64,000 bases of DNA, taken from Mesorhizobium sp. B2-4-15. Its GTDB lineage: Bacteria; Pseudomonadota; Alphaproteobacteria; Rhizobiales; Rhizobiaceae. Of the stretch, positions 28,690 through 38,621 are shown in pieces. Location: the NCBI RefSeq assembly GCF_006658505.1, contig NZ_VFUZ01000002.1, positions 1-64,000 of the forward strand, given 5' to 3'. Below the pieces are notes generated by a model, which did no database searches, was not told the origin of the DNA, and saw nothing but the letters and a program-made list of their open reading frames with translations. Numbering within the stretch: position 1 is the first letter of the stretch; each line of letters starts with the position of its first letter. The translations under genes and the position numbers were made by a program.

Positions 28690-29118
28690 ATGAACACGAC
28701 ACTCGAAACAACGGCGAACCCTTTGCCGGAAGACCTCGCCTTTCTCGGCGAGCGCCTGACGGCGTTCAATGACGGCGATGTCGGCGTGTCGGAAAGGAAG
28801 GCGCTGGCCGTGTTCGTGCGCGACGAGGACGGCGCGGTCGTTGCCGGCATCTCCGGCTACACGGCCTGGGGCTGGCTCTACGTGCAATGGCTGTGGGTCG
28901 ATGAAAGGCTGCGCGGCCAGCACATGGCCGGCAGGATGCTGGATGCTGCCGAGCAGGAAGCTGTGGCGCGTGGCTGCCGGAACGCCTGGATCGACACCTT
29001 CAGTCCCAATGCCTCCAGGGTCTACCAGCGCCAGGGCTATCAACCCTTCGGGACGCTGGCCGATTTCCCGGTCGGCCGCAGCCGCATCTTCCTGCAGAAG
29101 AAACTTCAGCCTGCCTGA
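28690..29118 (+). CDS. GNAT-family N-acetyltransferase
   Basis: A 142-residue single-domain acetyltransferase. The acetyl-CoA-binding segment is the stretch WLWVDERLRGQHMAGRMLDA (about residues 68-87), with the R/Q-x-x-G-x-G/A pattern relaxed to RGQHMAG. A C-terminal YQRQGYQPFGTL strand is typical. Its stop abuts the stop of the convergent anmK with no gap. The substrate is unknown. Confidence 0.85.
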   Translation: MNTTLETTANPLPEDLAFLGERLTAFNDGDVGVSERKALAVFVRDEDGAVVAGISGYTAWGWLYVQWLWVDERLRGQHMAGRMLDAAEQEAVARGCRNAWIDTFSPNASRVYQRQGYQPFGTLADFPVGRSRIFLQKKLQPA

Positions 29119-30234
29119 TCAGCCGGCCACGCGCCCGCCGCGCATCGGCTGCGGTGCGCCGGTCGTGCTCGGGAAACTGATCGGCAGGCCGCGCAGCACG
29201 CGCACCGCCAGGAAGGCAAAACATTCGGCTTCCACCGCGTCGCCGCTCCAGCCGAGCTTCTCGGCCAGCACCACTTCGACACCGGCGCGGCTGGCGAGCA
29301 TCGCCATCATCGTCGGGTTGTGACGGCCGCCGCCGCTGACCACCAATTTTTTCGGCCGGCTTGGCAAAAGGTCGAGCGCCTTGCCGACGGCGGCGGCGGT
29401 GAAGGCGGTCAGCAGGGCAGCGCCATCCTCGGCGCCCAGGCCGTCGGCCATCGCGGCGCCGAAGTCGAAACGGTCGAGCGATTTCGGATAGGGTTTGGTC
29501 AGATAGGGGTGCTGCAGCAGCTTGGCGAGCCTCACCTCATCGACCGTTCCCGCGCGGCCAAGCGCGCCGTCGCGATCCATTTCGCCGAGCCCTTTCGACT
29601 TGATGAAATCGTTGAGCGGCGCGTTGGCGGGGCCGGTGTCGAAGGCGACGACATTGTCGGCGCCGTCCCACCAGGTGATGTTGGCGACCCCGCCGAGATT
29701 GAGCACGGCCACCTCGCCGCTGGCGCCGGCGCTGCGCATCAGCGCGGTGTGATAGGCGGCGGCCAAAGGCGCGCCTTGCCCGCCGGCGCGCATGTCGGCC
29801 GAGCGGAAGTCGTAAGCGACTTTGGTACCCAGGATGGAATGCATCAGCTCGCCATCGCCAAGCTGCCGTGTCTGCCCGAGCCGTCCGACCTGCGGCGCGC
29901 GATGCAGCACCGTCTGGCCGTGAAAGCCGACGACGCCGACATCGGCCATCGTCATGCCATAGCCCTCGACCAATTCCTTCACCGCCGCCGACTGGGCACG
30001 CGTCAGCGCTTCCTCGGCCCTGCGGAAGATCGCCGGTTCGGGCCCGGTGAAATTCCAGGCCCGGGCCTCCTTCAGCGTCTCCTCCAGCAGGGAACGGATG
30101 GACGGGGGATAAGGCATCAGCCGGTAAGTGCCGAAATCGTCGATGCGCTCGCCATCGGTCTTGATCAGCGCGACGTCGATGTTGCCGTCAAGCACGGTTC
30201 CGGTCATCAGGCCGACGGCCCAGATTGGTTCCAT
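29119..30234 (-). CDS. anmK: anhydro-N-acetylmuramic acid kinase AnmK
   Basis: A 371-residue kinase that opens the 1,6-anhydro ring of anhMurNAc and phosphorylates it to MurNAc 6-phosphate, the MurQ substrate. Motifs: [17 protein letters not shown] near residues 8-24 (usually GTSxDGxD), [24 protein letters not shown], and [12 protein letters not shown] near the end. The ATG at 30234 overlaps the stop of the upstream hydrolase (TGATG); a TTG one codon earlier is less likely. It is the last gene of the leftward peptidoglycan-sugar unit. Confidence 0.95.
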   Translation of the reverse strand: MEPIWAVGLMTGTVLDGNIDVALIKTDGERIDDFGTYRLMPYPPSIRSLLEETLKEARAWNFTGPEPAIFRRAEEALTRAQSAAVKELVEGYGMTMADVGVVGFHGQTVLHRAPQVGRLGQTRQLGDGELMHSILGTKVAYDFRSADMRAGGQGAPLAAAYHTALMRSAGASGEVAVLNLGGVANITWWDGADNVVAFDTGPANAPLNDFIKSKGLGEMDRDGALGRAGTVDEVRLAKLLQHPYLTKPYPKSLDRFDFGAAMADGLGAEDGAALLTAFTAAAVGKALDLLPSRPKKLVVSGGGRHNPTMMAMLASRAGVEVVLAEKLGWSGDAVEAECFAFLAVRVLRGLPISFPSTTGAPQPMRGGRVAG

Positions 30235-31241
30235 CAATGAGCTCCATTAACGAGATCGCCGACCCGCTGGCGCAGCGAAATGATTCCGCTGTCAAAATGA
30301 CGTGTCGGATGGATCCGGTTGGTGAGCAAGGTCCACGCCTTGCCGTTATCGAAATCGATCCACAGGCCGGTGCCGGTAAAGCCGGTGTGGCCGATCGTTC
30401 CCGGGCTGCACAATGCGCCACCCGACCAGCCCTCATAGGGGCATTCCCAACCATGGGTGCGGGTGTCGGACACGGGGGTGCGCATCAGCGCGATCGAGCG
30501 TTCGGATGCGCCATCGCCATCCAGCAGCCCCTGCGCGAAATCGAGCACCGAAGCTGCCGTGCCGAACAGGCCGGCATGACCCGCGCCTTGCAGCGCCGCG
30601 CAATTATCGTCATGCACCTCGCCGCAGAGTACGCGATGGCGCCAGGTGCAGTCCTCGGTCGCGGCGGCGGCGTCCGGCTCTATTGACCAGGCAAAGCCCG
30701 GACCGGGTTCCAGGTCACGGATCGTTTTGCCCGACAGCCGTTCCAGAGCCAAGCCGAGCAGGATGAAATTGATATCGGAATAGACCGGGTCGCGAGCCCG
30801 CCATTCGCGCTGCAGGATGAAGGCGCGCAGCAGATCGGGGTCGCGCCCATAAGTGTAGATCGGCTCGACGGCCGGAAAGGGCGTCTGGTGACCGAGGCAC
30901 TGCCGGAACGTCACCGTCCGCTCCCAGGCCCCGGCATCGTACTGGCGCAAATCAGGCAGGACGGAGATCAGCGGCGCATCGAGATCGATGATACCATCCT
31001 CCGCCAGCGCCAGGATGCGCGGCGTCGTGAAGATGACCTTGGTCAGGGATGCGAGGTCGAACCATGTTTCGACGGTCATCGGCCGCTGCTTCGGCACGAG
31101 TTGCGCGGAGCCGATCGCCTTTATGATGCGTTCGCCGTTTGTGTCGACAATGCCAAGCACGCCGCCGGGAATGCGCCTGCCGGCCACTGCATTTGTGAGC
31201 GGTTGGAATGCGCGGTCGAAGAGCTGGCCGAGGTCACTCAA
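30234..31241 (-). CDS. class C beta-lactamase-like serine hydrolase
   Basis: A 335-residue protein of the beta-lactamase/PBP4B/AmiE type. The nucleophile tetrad SLTK is at residues 65-68, the second motif is YSD at 154-156, and the third is HTG at 285-287 in place of KTG. No signal peptide is seen, so it probably acts in the cytoplasm. The chosen start is TTG 31241, with GGAGG six bases upstream; an ATG further upstream at 31295 lacks a site. Similar genes sit beside murQ in E. coli (yfeW) and Bacillus (amiE), where the latter removes peptides from MurNAc. A muropeptide-processing role is therefore inferred. Confidence 0.83.
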   Translation of the reverse strand: MSDLGQLFDRAFQPLTNAVAGRRIPGGVLGIVDTNGERIIKAIGSAQLVPKQRPMTVETWFDLASLTKVIFTTPRILALAEDGIIDLDAPLISVLPDLRQYDAGAWERTVTFRQCLGHQTPFPAVEPIYTYGRDPDLLRAFILQREWRARDPVYSDINFILLGLALERLSGKTIRDLEPGPGFAWSIEPDAAAATEDCTWRHRVLCGEVHDDNCAALQGAGHAGLFGTAASVLDFAQGLLDGDGASERSIALMRTPVSDTRTHGWECPYEGWSGGALCSPGTIGHTGFTGTGLWIDFDNGKAWTLLTNRIHPTRHFDSGIISLRQRVGDLVNGAH

Positions 31242-31301
31242 TGCCGACCTCCATCTGAATGGTCGCGCTCCGTCGCACCCCCCTCTGTCCCGCAAACATG
31301 T

Positions 31302-33050
31302 CTAAGTTTCCACCCTCACTATATGATCTGCGCCCAACAGCTCCCACTTCGCCGGCGCCGGCTCAAACCCCTGCGGGCGCACCAGCGAGGGCACCTGGCG
31401 CGTGTCGATTTCGAAATGCTCGCGTCGTCGGTCGATGGTCGGAACGGCGGCGATCAGTTTCTTCGTATAGGAATGTTTCGGCTTCGACAGCACCGAGGTC
31501 GCGTCACCAATCTCGACGATCTGGCCGGCATAGATGACGGCGATCCGGTGGGCGATCCGCTCGACCACCGCCATGTCGTGCGAGATGAACAGATAGGCGA
31601 GCCCAAACTCGCGCTGCAGGTCTACCAGCAGCTCCAGCACCTTGGCCTGCACCGAGACGTCGAGCGCCGACACCGCTTCATCGAGAACCACGACGGACGG
31701 GTTGAGCATCAGCGCACGGGCGATGCACAGCCTCTGCCGCTGGCCGCCGGAAAATTCGTGGGGATAGCGCTGCAGGCTGTTCTTCGGCAAGCCGACGCGT
31801 TCGAGCAGGCTCGCCATCCTGGCACGCGTCTCGGTATCCACACGACCACCGGTGGCGATCACCGGTTCGGCCAGGATGCTTTCGATGGTCAGTCTCGGGT
31901 TGAGCGAAGCGTAGGGGTTCTGGAACACCATCTGCACCGGCTTGGCGCTGCGCTCGGCCGAGGCCGTTCGCGTGCTGACCGAAAAGCTGCCGCGCGTCGA
32001 CCGCACCAGCCCCAGAACCGCCTTTGCTGTGGTGGATTTGCCCGAACCGCTTTCGCCGACGATCGCCAGCGTCTCACCCGGCATCAGGTCGAAGTCGACA
32101 CCATCGACGGCGTGCACCGCGCCGGTGGCGCGGCTGAAGAAATTGCTCTTGAGCGGAAACCGCACCACGAGGCCGTCGACCTTCAAGGCCGGCTCCGCGC
32201 CTGCATCCTTGTCGCGCTGCCCGTCCGCGCGCGTCGCGCGGCCGTTGGCGAAATGCGGCACGGCGTGCAGCAAATGCTGCGTGTAGGGATGCCGCGGATT
32301 GTCGAGGATCTGGTTCAGCTCGCCCTGTTCGACGGCCTGTCCGTTCTGCATCACCATCACCTTGTCGGCGATGCCGGCAACCAGGCCGATATCATGGGTG
32401 ATGAAGATCATCGACATGGCGCTTTCGCGCTTCAGTTCGGCCAGCAGCGCCATGATCTGCGCCTGCACGGTGACGTCGAGCGCGGTCGTCGGCTCATCCG
32501 CGATTAGCAGGCGCGGATTGCAGGCCAGCGCAATGGCGATCATCACCCTTTGCAGCATGCCGCCCGACAGCTGGTTGGGCGTGTATTTCAACCGCCGCGC
32601 GGCATCGGGAATGCGCACGCGGTCGAGCGCGTCCCTGGCTGCGGCCGTGGCTTGCCGGCCGGTCAGACCGCGATGCAGCCGGAACGATTCCTCGATCTGC
32701 GAACCGATCGTCAGCACCGGATTGAGCGAGGTCATCGGTTCCTGGAAGATCATGCCGATCTCGGCGCCGCGAATGCCGGTCAGTTGCGGCTCGGTCGCGC
32801 TCATCAGGTCGAAGATGGTGCCGTTGGCCCGCTTCAGTTGCATCGAGCCGCCGGTGATGCGGCCGCCGCCGAAATCGATGAGCCGGTTGATCGACAGCGC
32901 TGTGACGGACTTGCCCGAGCCACTTTCGCCGACAATGGCCAGCGTCTCGCCATCGGCCAGGTCGAAACTGACGCCGCGCACCACCTCGTTGGCCTGCGGA
33001 TTGCGGCCGAAGCCGACGCGAAGGTCGCGGATAGATAGAAGCGGGGTCAT
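31302..33050 (-). CDS. peptide ABC transporter ATP-binding protein, fused DppD-DppF type
   Basis: A 582-residue protein with two complete ATPase domains. Domain 1: Walker A GESGSGKS (41-48), signature LSGGMLQRV (161-169), Walker B LLIADEPTTALD. Domain 2: Walker A 332-340, signature FSGGQRQRL (433-441), Walker B VVVLDEAVSALD. The P of the second DEP is alanine. Fused DppDF proteins are common in rhizobia. It overlaps the DppC-like permease by ATGA and energises uptake by the binding protein at 34991. In this locus the cargo is probably a muropeptide or cell-wall peptide. Confidence 0.92.
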   Translation of the reverse strand: MTPLLSIRDLRVGFGRNPQANEVVRGVSFDLADGETLAIVGESGSGKSVTALSINRLIDFGGGRITGGSMQLKRANGTIFDLMSATEPQLTGIRGAEIGMIFQEPMTSLNPVLTIGSQIEESFRLHRGLTGRQATAAARDALDRVRIPDAARRLKYTPNQLSGGMLQRVMIAIALACNPRLLIADEPTTALDVTVQAQIMALLAELKRESAMSMIFITHDIGLVAGIADKVMVMQNGQAVEQGELNQILDNPRHPYTQHLLHAVPHFANGRATRADGQRDKDAGAEPALKVDGLVVRFPLKSNFFSRATGAVHAVDGVDFDLMPGETLAIVGESGSGKSTTAKAVLGLVRSTRGSFSVSTRTASAERSAKPVQMVFQNPYASLNPRLTIESILAEPVIATGGRVDTETRARMASLLERVGLPKNSLQRYPHEFSGGQRQRLCIARALMLNPSVVVLDEAVSALDVSVQAKVLELLVDLQREFGLAYLFISHDMAVVERIAHRIAVIYAGQIVEIGDATSVLSKPKHSYTKKLIAAVPTIDRRREHFEIDTRQVPSLVRPQGFEPAPAKWELLGADHIVRVET

Positions 33051-33886
33051 GCCGGCGCCCTCCGCATCTTCGGGTCGAGTATATCGCGCAGGGCATCACC
33101 AAGCAGGTTGAAGCCGAGGATGCTGATCATGATCGTCAGGCCCGGGAAGATCATCAGCCAGGGCGCGGTTTCCATCAGATTGCGGCTGTCGCTCAGCATC
33201 AAGCCGAGCGAGGCGGCCGGCGGCTGCGTACCGAGACCCAGGAAGCTCAAGCCCGCCTCGGTGAGCAGCGCCCAGGCCAGCGCCAGCGTCACTTGTACCG
33301 TCAAGGGCGCCACCAGATTGAGCAGCAGGTGGCGCGTGACAATATAGCTCGAACTGCTGCCGAAGGTGCGCGCGGCATCAACGAATTCGCGGGCCTTGAG
33401 CGATAAAGCAGGGCCGCGCACGACGCGGGTGAAGATCGGCGTGTAGACGATGCCGATGGCAACGACGCTGGTCCATGTGCCCGGTCCTGCAACGGTGACG
33501 ATGAGCAGCGCCAGCAGGATCGCGGGGAAGGCGAGCAGCACATCCATGATCCGCATCACCGCCCCGTCCCAGCGCCGGCCGAGCCAGGCGGCCGCCAGCC
33601 CGAGCACGGTTCCGGCAAGGGCCGCGAAGGCCACCGAGAAGAAGGCGACCGTGAAGGATTGTCCAATGCCCGCCATCAGGCGGCTGGCCACATCGCGCCC
33701 GAACAGATCGGTGCCCATCCAGTAGGCGGCGCTGGGTGCGTGCAGGCGATCGACGCGGTATTGCGTGATCGGATTGTGCGGCGTCAGCCCCACCAGGCCG
33801 AGGATCGCGACCATGAGATAGACGCCGACGATGATGCCGCCGATGCGGCCGCTGCCATGGCCCAAGATGGCGCGCAGGATACGCAT
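33047..33886 (-). CDS. peptide ABC transporter permease (DppC type)
   Basis: A 279-residue permease with about six membrane segments. The first is IGGIIVGVYLMVAILGLVGL near residues 16-35. The motif HNPITQYRVDRLHAPS and the segment LLTEAGLSFLGLGTQPPAASLG are hallmarks of the DppC/OppC group. The ATG at 33886 forms TGATG with the stop of the DppB-like gene; GTG one codon earlier is the alternative. It pairs with the DppB-like protein. Confidence 0.9.
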   Translation of the reverse strand: MRILRAILGHGSGRIGGIIVGVYLMVAILGLVGLTPHNPITQYRVDRLHAPSAAYWMGTDLFGRDVASRLMAGIGQSFTVAFFSVAFAALAGTVLGLAAAWLGRRWDGAVMRIMDVLLAFPAILLALLIVTVAGPGTWTSVVAIGIVYTPIFTRVVRGPALSLKAREFVDAARTFGSSSSYIVTRHLLLNLVAPLTVQVTLALAWALLTEAGLSFLGLGTQPPAASLGLMLSDSRNLMETAPWLMIFPGLTIMISILGFNLLGDALRDILDPKMRRAPA

Positions 33887-34845
33887 CACTGTTCTCCCAG
33901 CCGGATGCGCGGATCGAGCGCGACATAGGCGAGGTCGACCAGGAGATTAACGATCATGAAGTTGAAGGCAATGAACAGCACGCTTCCCTGCACCAGCGCG
34001 TAGTCGCGCTGCAGGATCGCGTCGAGCACCATGCGTCCGAGACCGGGCAGGGCATAGATATGCTCGACGATGACAGCGCCGCCCAGGAGATAGCCGAACT
34101 CGATGCCGCTCAGCGTCACGACCGGGATCAGCGCGTTGGGGAGCGCATGCCGCCAGATGACGCTGCGCGCCGGCGCGCCCTTGCTGCGCGCGGTGCGCAC
34201 ATAGTCGTCGCTCAACACGTCGAGCATCGCCGAGCGCGATATGCGCGTGACTGACGCCGCGAAGGCGAAGCCGAGGGTGATTGCCGGCAGGACCAGCTGG
34301 CTGAGATTGCGCAGGGGATCTTGCCGGAGCGGCGCGAATTCGCCCATTGCCGGCAATACGCCGAAGCCGGCCGACAGCGTGTAGATGATCAACAGGCCAA
34401 GCACGAAGCTCGGCGTCGACTGGCCGATCATGGCGACGATGCGCACCCCGAGATCGGAAGGCTTCTCATTGTGCGTGGCGGCGTAGATCCCGGCCGGCAT
34501 GCCGACGGCGAGCGCGATGATCATCGACAGGAGAGCCAGCTCCAGCGTCAGCGGGAAGCGCTCGAGGATGACGTCGAGGACCGGCCTGCCATAGGTAACG
34601 GAGATGCCAAAATTGCCGTGCAGGATGCCGCCGATCCAGCGCCAGTACTGGACGAACCAGGGCTGGTCGATGCCGAAATAGGCGGCAAGCGAGTCCCGCT
34701 GCGCTGGCGTCAGCAGGCCGGCTTCGGTACCCAGCATCGCCGTGATCGAATCGCCCGGCACCATCCGGATCGCGACGAAGACCAGGATGGATACGCCAAG
34801 CAGGACGAGAGGAAACGCCGCCAGTCGTCGCATCAGATAGTTCAC
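33886..34845 (-). CDS. peptide ABC transporter permease (DppB type)
   Basis: A 319-residue permease starting MNYLMRRLAAFPLVLLGVSILVFV, with the usual DppB N-terminal membrane helix. A long periplasmic loop follows (DSLAAYFGIDQPWFVQYWRW) before the core segments. The GTG at 34845 is taken as start, with GAGG upstream; ATG 34833 is possible. A 145-bp gap holding a palindromic repeat separates it from the binding-protein gene. Confidence 0.9.
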   Translation of the reverse strand: MNYLMRRLAAFPLVLLGVSILVFVAIRMVPGDSITAMLGTEAGLLTPAQRDSLAAYFGIDQPWFVQYWRWIGGILHGNFGISVTYGRPVLDVILERFPLTLELALLSMIIALAVGMPAGIYAATHNEKPSDLGVRIVAMIGQSTPSFVLGLLIIYTLSAGFGVLPAMGEFAPLRQDPLRNLSQLVLPAITLGFAFAASVTRISRSAMLDVLSDDYVRTARSKGAPARSVIWRHALPNALIPVVTLSGIEFGYLLGGAVIVEHIYALPGLGRMVLDAILQRDYALVQGSVLFIAFNFMIVNLLVDLAYVALDPRIRLGEQ

Positions 34846-34865
34846 GCGAAGAAGTCCTCTCGTCT

Positions 34866-34978
34866 AGAGCATGATGCGGAAAAGTGAAGCGGTTTTCGGA
34901 TGACATCATGCTCTATCTTTTGATCCAGAGGCGGATTCAGATTTCAGGTCGATTCGACCTGAAATCATCCGACTCTAG
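34866..34978. repeat. composite palindromic intergenic repeat
   Basis: Between the binding-protein and DppB-like genes. A 49-bp element begins AGAGCATGATG (34866-34876) and ends CATCATGCTCT (34904-34914), with CGGAAAAGTG...GCGGTTTTCGG inside. A perfect hairpin ATTTCAGGTCGA-t-TCGACCTGAAAT follows at 34941-34965. A reversed copy of the first part lies at 40053-40105. It may act as a processing or attenuation hairpin within the operon. Confidence 0.75.
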
Positions 34979-34990
34979 GGCCTGCGGCGG

Positions 34991-36508
34991 CTACTGCTGG
35001 ATGGTAACCTTGCTCAGGCTGAACAGCGTGCCCGTCGGCGTCGGTGTGAAGCCCGCAATGTTCTTCTGCTGGGCCGTGTAGCTGTAGGACGTGTAGAGCC
35101 ATATCCATGGCGACACTTCGGCGAGGTGCTTTTCGAACTCGGCGAAGATCGCCTTGCGTTTCGCCGGATCGGTCTCGGCGCGGCCCTTTTGCATCAGGCT
35201 GTCGAGCGTGTCGTCGATATAGTTCGCCACCTTCTGCAAATTGCCCGTCTTGGTCCAATAGCGATTGTACATCGTGTAGGGGTCGGCGCGGCCCCCGTTG
35301 AGCGCGATCGCCATGTCGAAATCGCCCTTCAGCCAGGCATCGACATAGACGTTGAGCTCCATCATCTTGATGTCGAGCTTGACGCCGATTTCGGCCAGTT
35401 GCGACTGTATGACCTGGGCTTCCGCCGCGGCCGTCGGCGGCTCGCCGGTGGCGCCGATCACGGTCGCCGAAAAGCCATCGGCCAAACCCGCTTCCGCCAT
35501 CAGCTTCTTGGCCTTTTCGACATCGCGCTTGTAACAGAACAACTGGCTCGGATCGGTCGCCAGCGCCGGGATGGTCAGCGGTCCGGTGACCTTGCCCTCG
35601 CCGAGCGAGGCGGTGTCCAGCACCTCCTGCCGGTCGATGGCGCAGGAGATCGCCTGGCGCACCTTGAGCTCGGTCATCGGCTTGCGCGATGGATTGAGCT
35701 GTAGGACGTGATAGGCCAGCACCGGCACGCGGTTGAGCTGGAGGCTGGGTTCCTTTGGCACCAGCGTGGCGACAAGCGGGTCATTGAGCAGCGCGAAATC
35801 GACCTGCTTGGTGCGCATGGCGGCGAGGATCGCCGCCTCGTCGGGCAGCACGCTGATCTCGATGCCGTCGACGCCGGTCGCGCCGCCGGCCCACTCCTTG
35901 TTGGCGCTCAGCACTTCCTTAGCGTTGGGATCCCATTTGTCGAGCTTGAAGGGTCCCGAGCCGACCGCCTTGGTGCCGATCGAGCCGGCCTTGATTTCAG
36001 CCGCCGGAACGATGGCCGCGTTGACGTCGCTCATCGCCGTCAGGATCGGCACGTCGGGCTGCGACAAATGGAAGACGACGGTCGTCGCGTCAGGTGTATC
36101 GATGCTCGCGATCGACAGGAAATTCGCACGGGCGGCCGCACCCGTCTTCTCGTCGAGGATGCGCTCGAAGGAGGCCTTGACGTCGGCGGAGGTGACCGCC
36201 GTGCCGTCCTGGAATTTCGCCTTGGGGTCGAGCTTGAAGGTCAGTTCCTTGCCGTCCTTGGAGAATTCCCAGGACGTGGCGATGGCGGGGACGATCTGCA
36301 GGCTGGCGTCGACCCGCACCAATGGCTCATAGATCAGTTCCAGGAGCCGCAGCGACGAAAAGGCCGTCTGCTTGTGTGGGTCAAGCCCGGTGGCGTCCTG
36401 CGACCATGCCATATGCAGCGTCGCCGCCTGCGCCGAAACCGTCGCGATGCCGAGCATCGCCGCCACGGCGAAGCCCGACAGCAATGTTCTTATGAGGTGC
36501 CTTACCAT
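34991..36508 (-). CDS. peptide ABC transporter substrate-binding protein (family 5)
   Basis: A 505-residue periplasmic binding protein of the DppA/OppA family. It has a signal peptide (MVRHLIRTLLSGFAVAAMLG, cleavage near AQA-AT at residue 29). Conserved segments include DATGLDPHKQTAFSSLRLLELIYEPLV, DGTAVTSADVKASFERI and VRQAISCAIDRQEVL. It lies between murQ and the DppB-like permease and probably delivers a muropeptide, anhMurNAc-peptide or other cell-wall fragment. The ligand is inferred from the neighbours only. Confidence 0.9.
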   Translation of the reverse strand: MVRHLIRTLLSGFAVAAMLGIATVSAQAATLHMAWSQDATGLDPHKQTAFSSLRLLELIYEPLVRVDASLQIVPAIATSWEFSKDGKELTFKLDPKAKFQDGTAVTSADVKASFERILDEKTGAAARANFLSIASIDTPDATTVVFHLSQPDVPILTAMSDVNAAIVPAAEIKAGSIGTKAVGSGPFKLDKWDPNAKEVLSANKEWAGGATGVDGIEISVLPDEAAILAAMRTKQVDFALLNDPLVATLVPKEPSLQLNRVPVLAYHVLQLNPSRKPMTELKVRQAISCAIDRQEVLDTASLGEGKVTGPLTIPALATDPSQLFCYKRDVEKAKKLMAEAGLADGFSATVIGATGEPPTAAAEAQVIQSQLAEIGVKLDIKMMELNVYVDAWLKGDFDMAIALNGGRADPYTMYNRYWTKTGNLQKVANYIDDTLDSLMQKGRAETDPAKRKAIFAEFEKHLAEVSPWIWLYTSYSYTAQQKNIAGFTPTPTGTLFSLSKVTIQQ

Positions 36509-36636
36509 TGTTTTCGTCTCCCATTATGGTTTTGAACTCGATGCCTTGCAGTTTCCACCGACCGCTTCCAAGACACACATGCTTTGGAGTATCGGCCCAG
36601 TCTAAGCGGCTTCACGCCGTCTTGTCTCATGCGCCA

Positions 36637-37560
36637 TCATGCCGTCATCTCGGTGATCGCTTTTCGCAGGAATCCCCCAGCCTTGCCGAGCGCGGTGCGA
36701 GCCTCTTCGACGCCCGCGCCGGTGATCGTCACCAGGATGGCCAGCTTGACGTCGTTGCCGGTCTGGTCGAGAGCGTGCCGTGCCTGAGGCGCAGTGCAGC
36801 CGGTCGTCTGCATGACCATCCTGATCGCCCTGGCCACCAGTTTCTTGTTGGAAGGGTTGAGGTCGACCATCAGGTTCTGAAAACTCTTGCCGATGCGGAT
36901 CATCGAGGCGGTGGTCAGCATGTTGAGCACCAGCTTCTGCGCGGTTCCCGACTTCAGCCGTGTCGAGCCGGTAAGCACTTCGGGGCCGACGACCGGGGAG
37001 ATGGCGATGTCGGCGATGCCGGCGATGGTCGACGCCGGATTGCACGAGAGGGCGACCGTCGTTGCACCGATTTGCCTGGCATAGTTCAGCCCGCCGATGA
37101 CGTAGGGCGTGCGTCCGCTGACCGCGATGCCGACAACAACGTCGTCGGGTGCGAGGCCGATCTCCCGCAGCGCCTGTGCGCCCATCTTCGGATCGTCCTC
37201 GGCGCCCTCGATCGACCGCACCAGCGCGTCGGAACCACCTGCGATGAGGCCGACAACCATGCCTTCCGGCACGCGGAAGGTCGGCGGGCATTCCGAAGCA
37301 TCGAGAACCCCGAGCCGCCCGCTGGTGCCGGCACCGATGTAGATCAGCCGCGCGCCTTTCTGGAAGGCAAGCACGATCCGGTCGACCGCCGCCGCGATTT
37401 CCGGCAGCACCTTTTCGACAGCCGCCGGGACAACCCTATCCTCGTCATTGATCTTGCGCAGGACGTCGATGGTCGGCAGCAGGTCGATGTCGACAGTTCT
37501 CGGGTTCCGGCCTTCGGAGACCAGCCGGTCCAGCTCGGACATCAACCTTTGTTCAGTCAT
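36637..37560 (-). CDS. murQ: N-acetylmuramic acid 6-phosphate etherase MurQ
   Basis: A 307-residue SIS-domain enzyme that removes D-lactate from MurNAc 6-phosphate, giving GlcNAc 6-phosphate. The family signature [23 protein letters not shown] is at about residues 93-115 and a second conserved segment is [17 protein letters not shown]. Length is normal for MurQ. It is the first gene of the leftward unit murQ - transporter - hydrolase - anmK. An operator-like palindrome lies about 150 bp upstream of its start. Confidence 0.96.
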   Translation of the reverse strand: MTEQRLMSELDRLVSEGRNPRTVDIDLLPTIDVLRKINDEDRVVPAAVEKVLPEIAAAVDRIVLAFQKGARLIYIGAGTSGRLGVLDASECPPTFRVPEGMVVGLIAGGSDALVRSIEGAEDDPKMGAQALREIGLAPDDVVVGIAVSGRTPYVIGGLNYARQIGATTVALSCNPASTIAGIADIAISPVVGPEVLTGSTRLKSGTAQKLVLNMLTTASMIRIGKSFQNLMVDLNPSNKKLVARAIRMVMQTTGCTAPQARHALDQTGNDVKLAILVTITGAGVEEARTALGKAGGFLRKAITEMTA

Positions 37561-37739
37561 CTCGGTGCTTTCAAATCGCGCCGCACGGCGGGCGTCGAAT
37601 ATGGATCTTCGGCCGGTGCCAGTGGCACGGATGAATCAATCCGCCTGTCGCCATTCAGTCTCTGTTGTTAACTTTTTAGAATTTGATATTCGCACCGTCA
37701 ACAAATTTTTGGAATATTTTATTCCTTCTCCTGCGAAGC
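37561..37739 (-). promoter_or_regulatory. murQ promoter region with operator GGAATATTTTATTCC
   Basis: The palindrome GGAATA-TTT-TATTCC occupies 37712-37726. A weaker GAAT...ATTC element is at 37680-37692. The same 15-bp palindrome with one central change is found in the murA/RpiR divergent gap, so both are likely sites for the RpiR-type regulator encoded at 40113. Confidence 0.7.
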
Positions 37740-38621
37740 CTACCGTGTGCGGAGTGACCGTCTGGCAAGAATGATCGCGCCGGATACGGCGTCGCCATCC
37801 GCGGGCTTGAGCCGGCGCCGGACATCGGGGGAGAGCCAGGGTTCGAGCGGGCTGGCGAGGCCGCCCAGCAAGGTCACGCGCGGCGCGCCTTTCTCGAACA
37901 GCACCCGCACCAGCGTGTCGATCTGCTCGGCGGCCCCTTGCACGATGCGCCGTCCGACAGGGTCGCCCTGGTCGGCATGGCGCATCACCATCGGCGCCAG
38001 CGCCGCGTAATCCGTGGCGCTGGCGCGGTCCATCCAGGCGACGGCTTCCATCGGGTCACCCTCGAAGCGCTGCATCACCTCCGCCAGCAGCGCCGTCCGC
38101 TCGTGCCGGCCGTCATGCGCGCGCAACGCCAATTGCACGGCCTTCAGCCCAAGATCGGCACCGCTGCCCTCGTCGGAGATCGGAAATCCGTAACCGCCGG
38201 CGCGCAGGTCGCGGCCTTCGACAAAGCCGAGGCCGATCGAACCGGTGCCCGCAATGACGATGGCGCCGTCGAGGCCGGAATGCGCGCCAAGACAGGCGCC
38301 GACGCCGTCGCTGACGAAATCGATGCTGGCAAACGGATGCGCGATCGCCCGCAGCGCCGCCAGCGCACCCATGCGGCCGATGCCGGCAAGGCAGATGCCG
38401 GCGCGGATCCGGGCGGTTTCGGCCGGGCCGAATCCTGTCTCCTCGATCGCCGCGGCGAACGCCTTTGCAATGGAGGCCCAGGCCGCGTCGATGCCGAGCC
38501 GGGTTGTCGCCGGGCCGGACAGACCCTGTCCCAGCACGGTGCCCTCGGCATCCTCGATGCGGGCTCGGCAGCCGGTGCCGCCGCCGTCGACACCGAGGAA
38601 ATAAATCGCGCCGCCGCTCAT
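37740..38621 (-). CDS. BadF/BadG-family amino sugar kinase (NagK/MurK-like)
   Basis: A 293-residue ASKHA-fold kinase. Motifs are YFLGVDGGGTGCRARI (about residues 7-22), IAGTGSIGLGFVEGRD and SDEGSGADLGLKAVQLAL. These match the BadF/BadG/BcrA ATPase group that includes GlcNAc kinases and clostridial MurNAc kinase MurK. In this locus it would phosphorylate free GlcNAc or MurNAc released from muropeptides. The ATG at 38621 overlaps the murA stop (ATGA). Which of the two sugars it prefers cannot be read. Confidence 0.85.
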   Translation of the reverse strand: MSGGAIYFLGVDGGGTGCRARIEDAEGTVLGQGLSGPATTRLGIDAAWASIAKAFAAAIEETGFGPAETARIRAGICLAGIGRMGALAALRAIAHPFASIDFVSDGVGACLGAHSGLDGAIVIAGTGSIGLGFVEGRDLRAGGYGFPISDEGSGADLGLKAVQLALRAHDGRHERTALLAEVMQRFEGDPMEAVAWMDRASATDYAALAPMVMRHADQGDPVGRRIVQGAAEQIDTLVRVLFEKGAPRVTLLGGLASPLEPWLSPDVRRRLKPADGDAVSGAIILARRSLRTR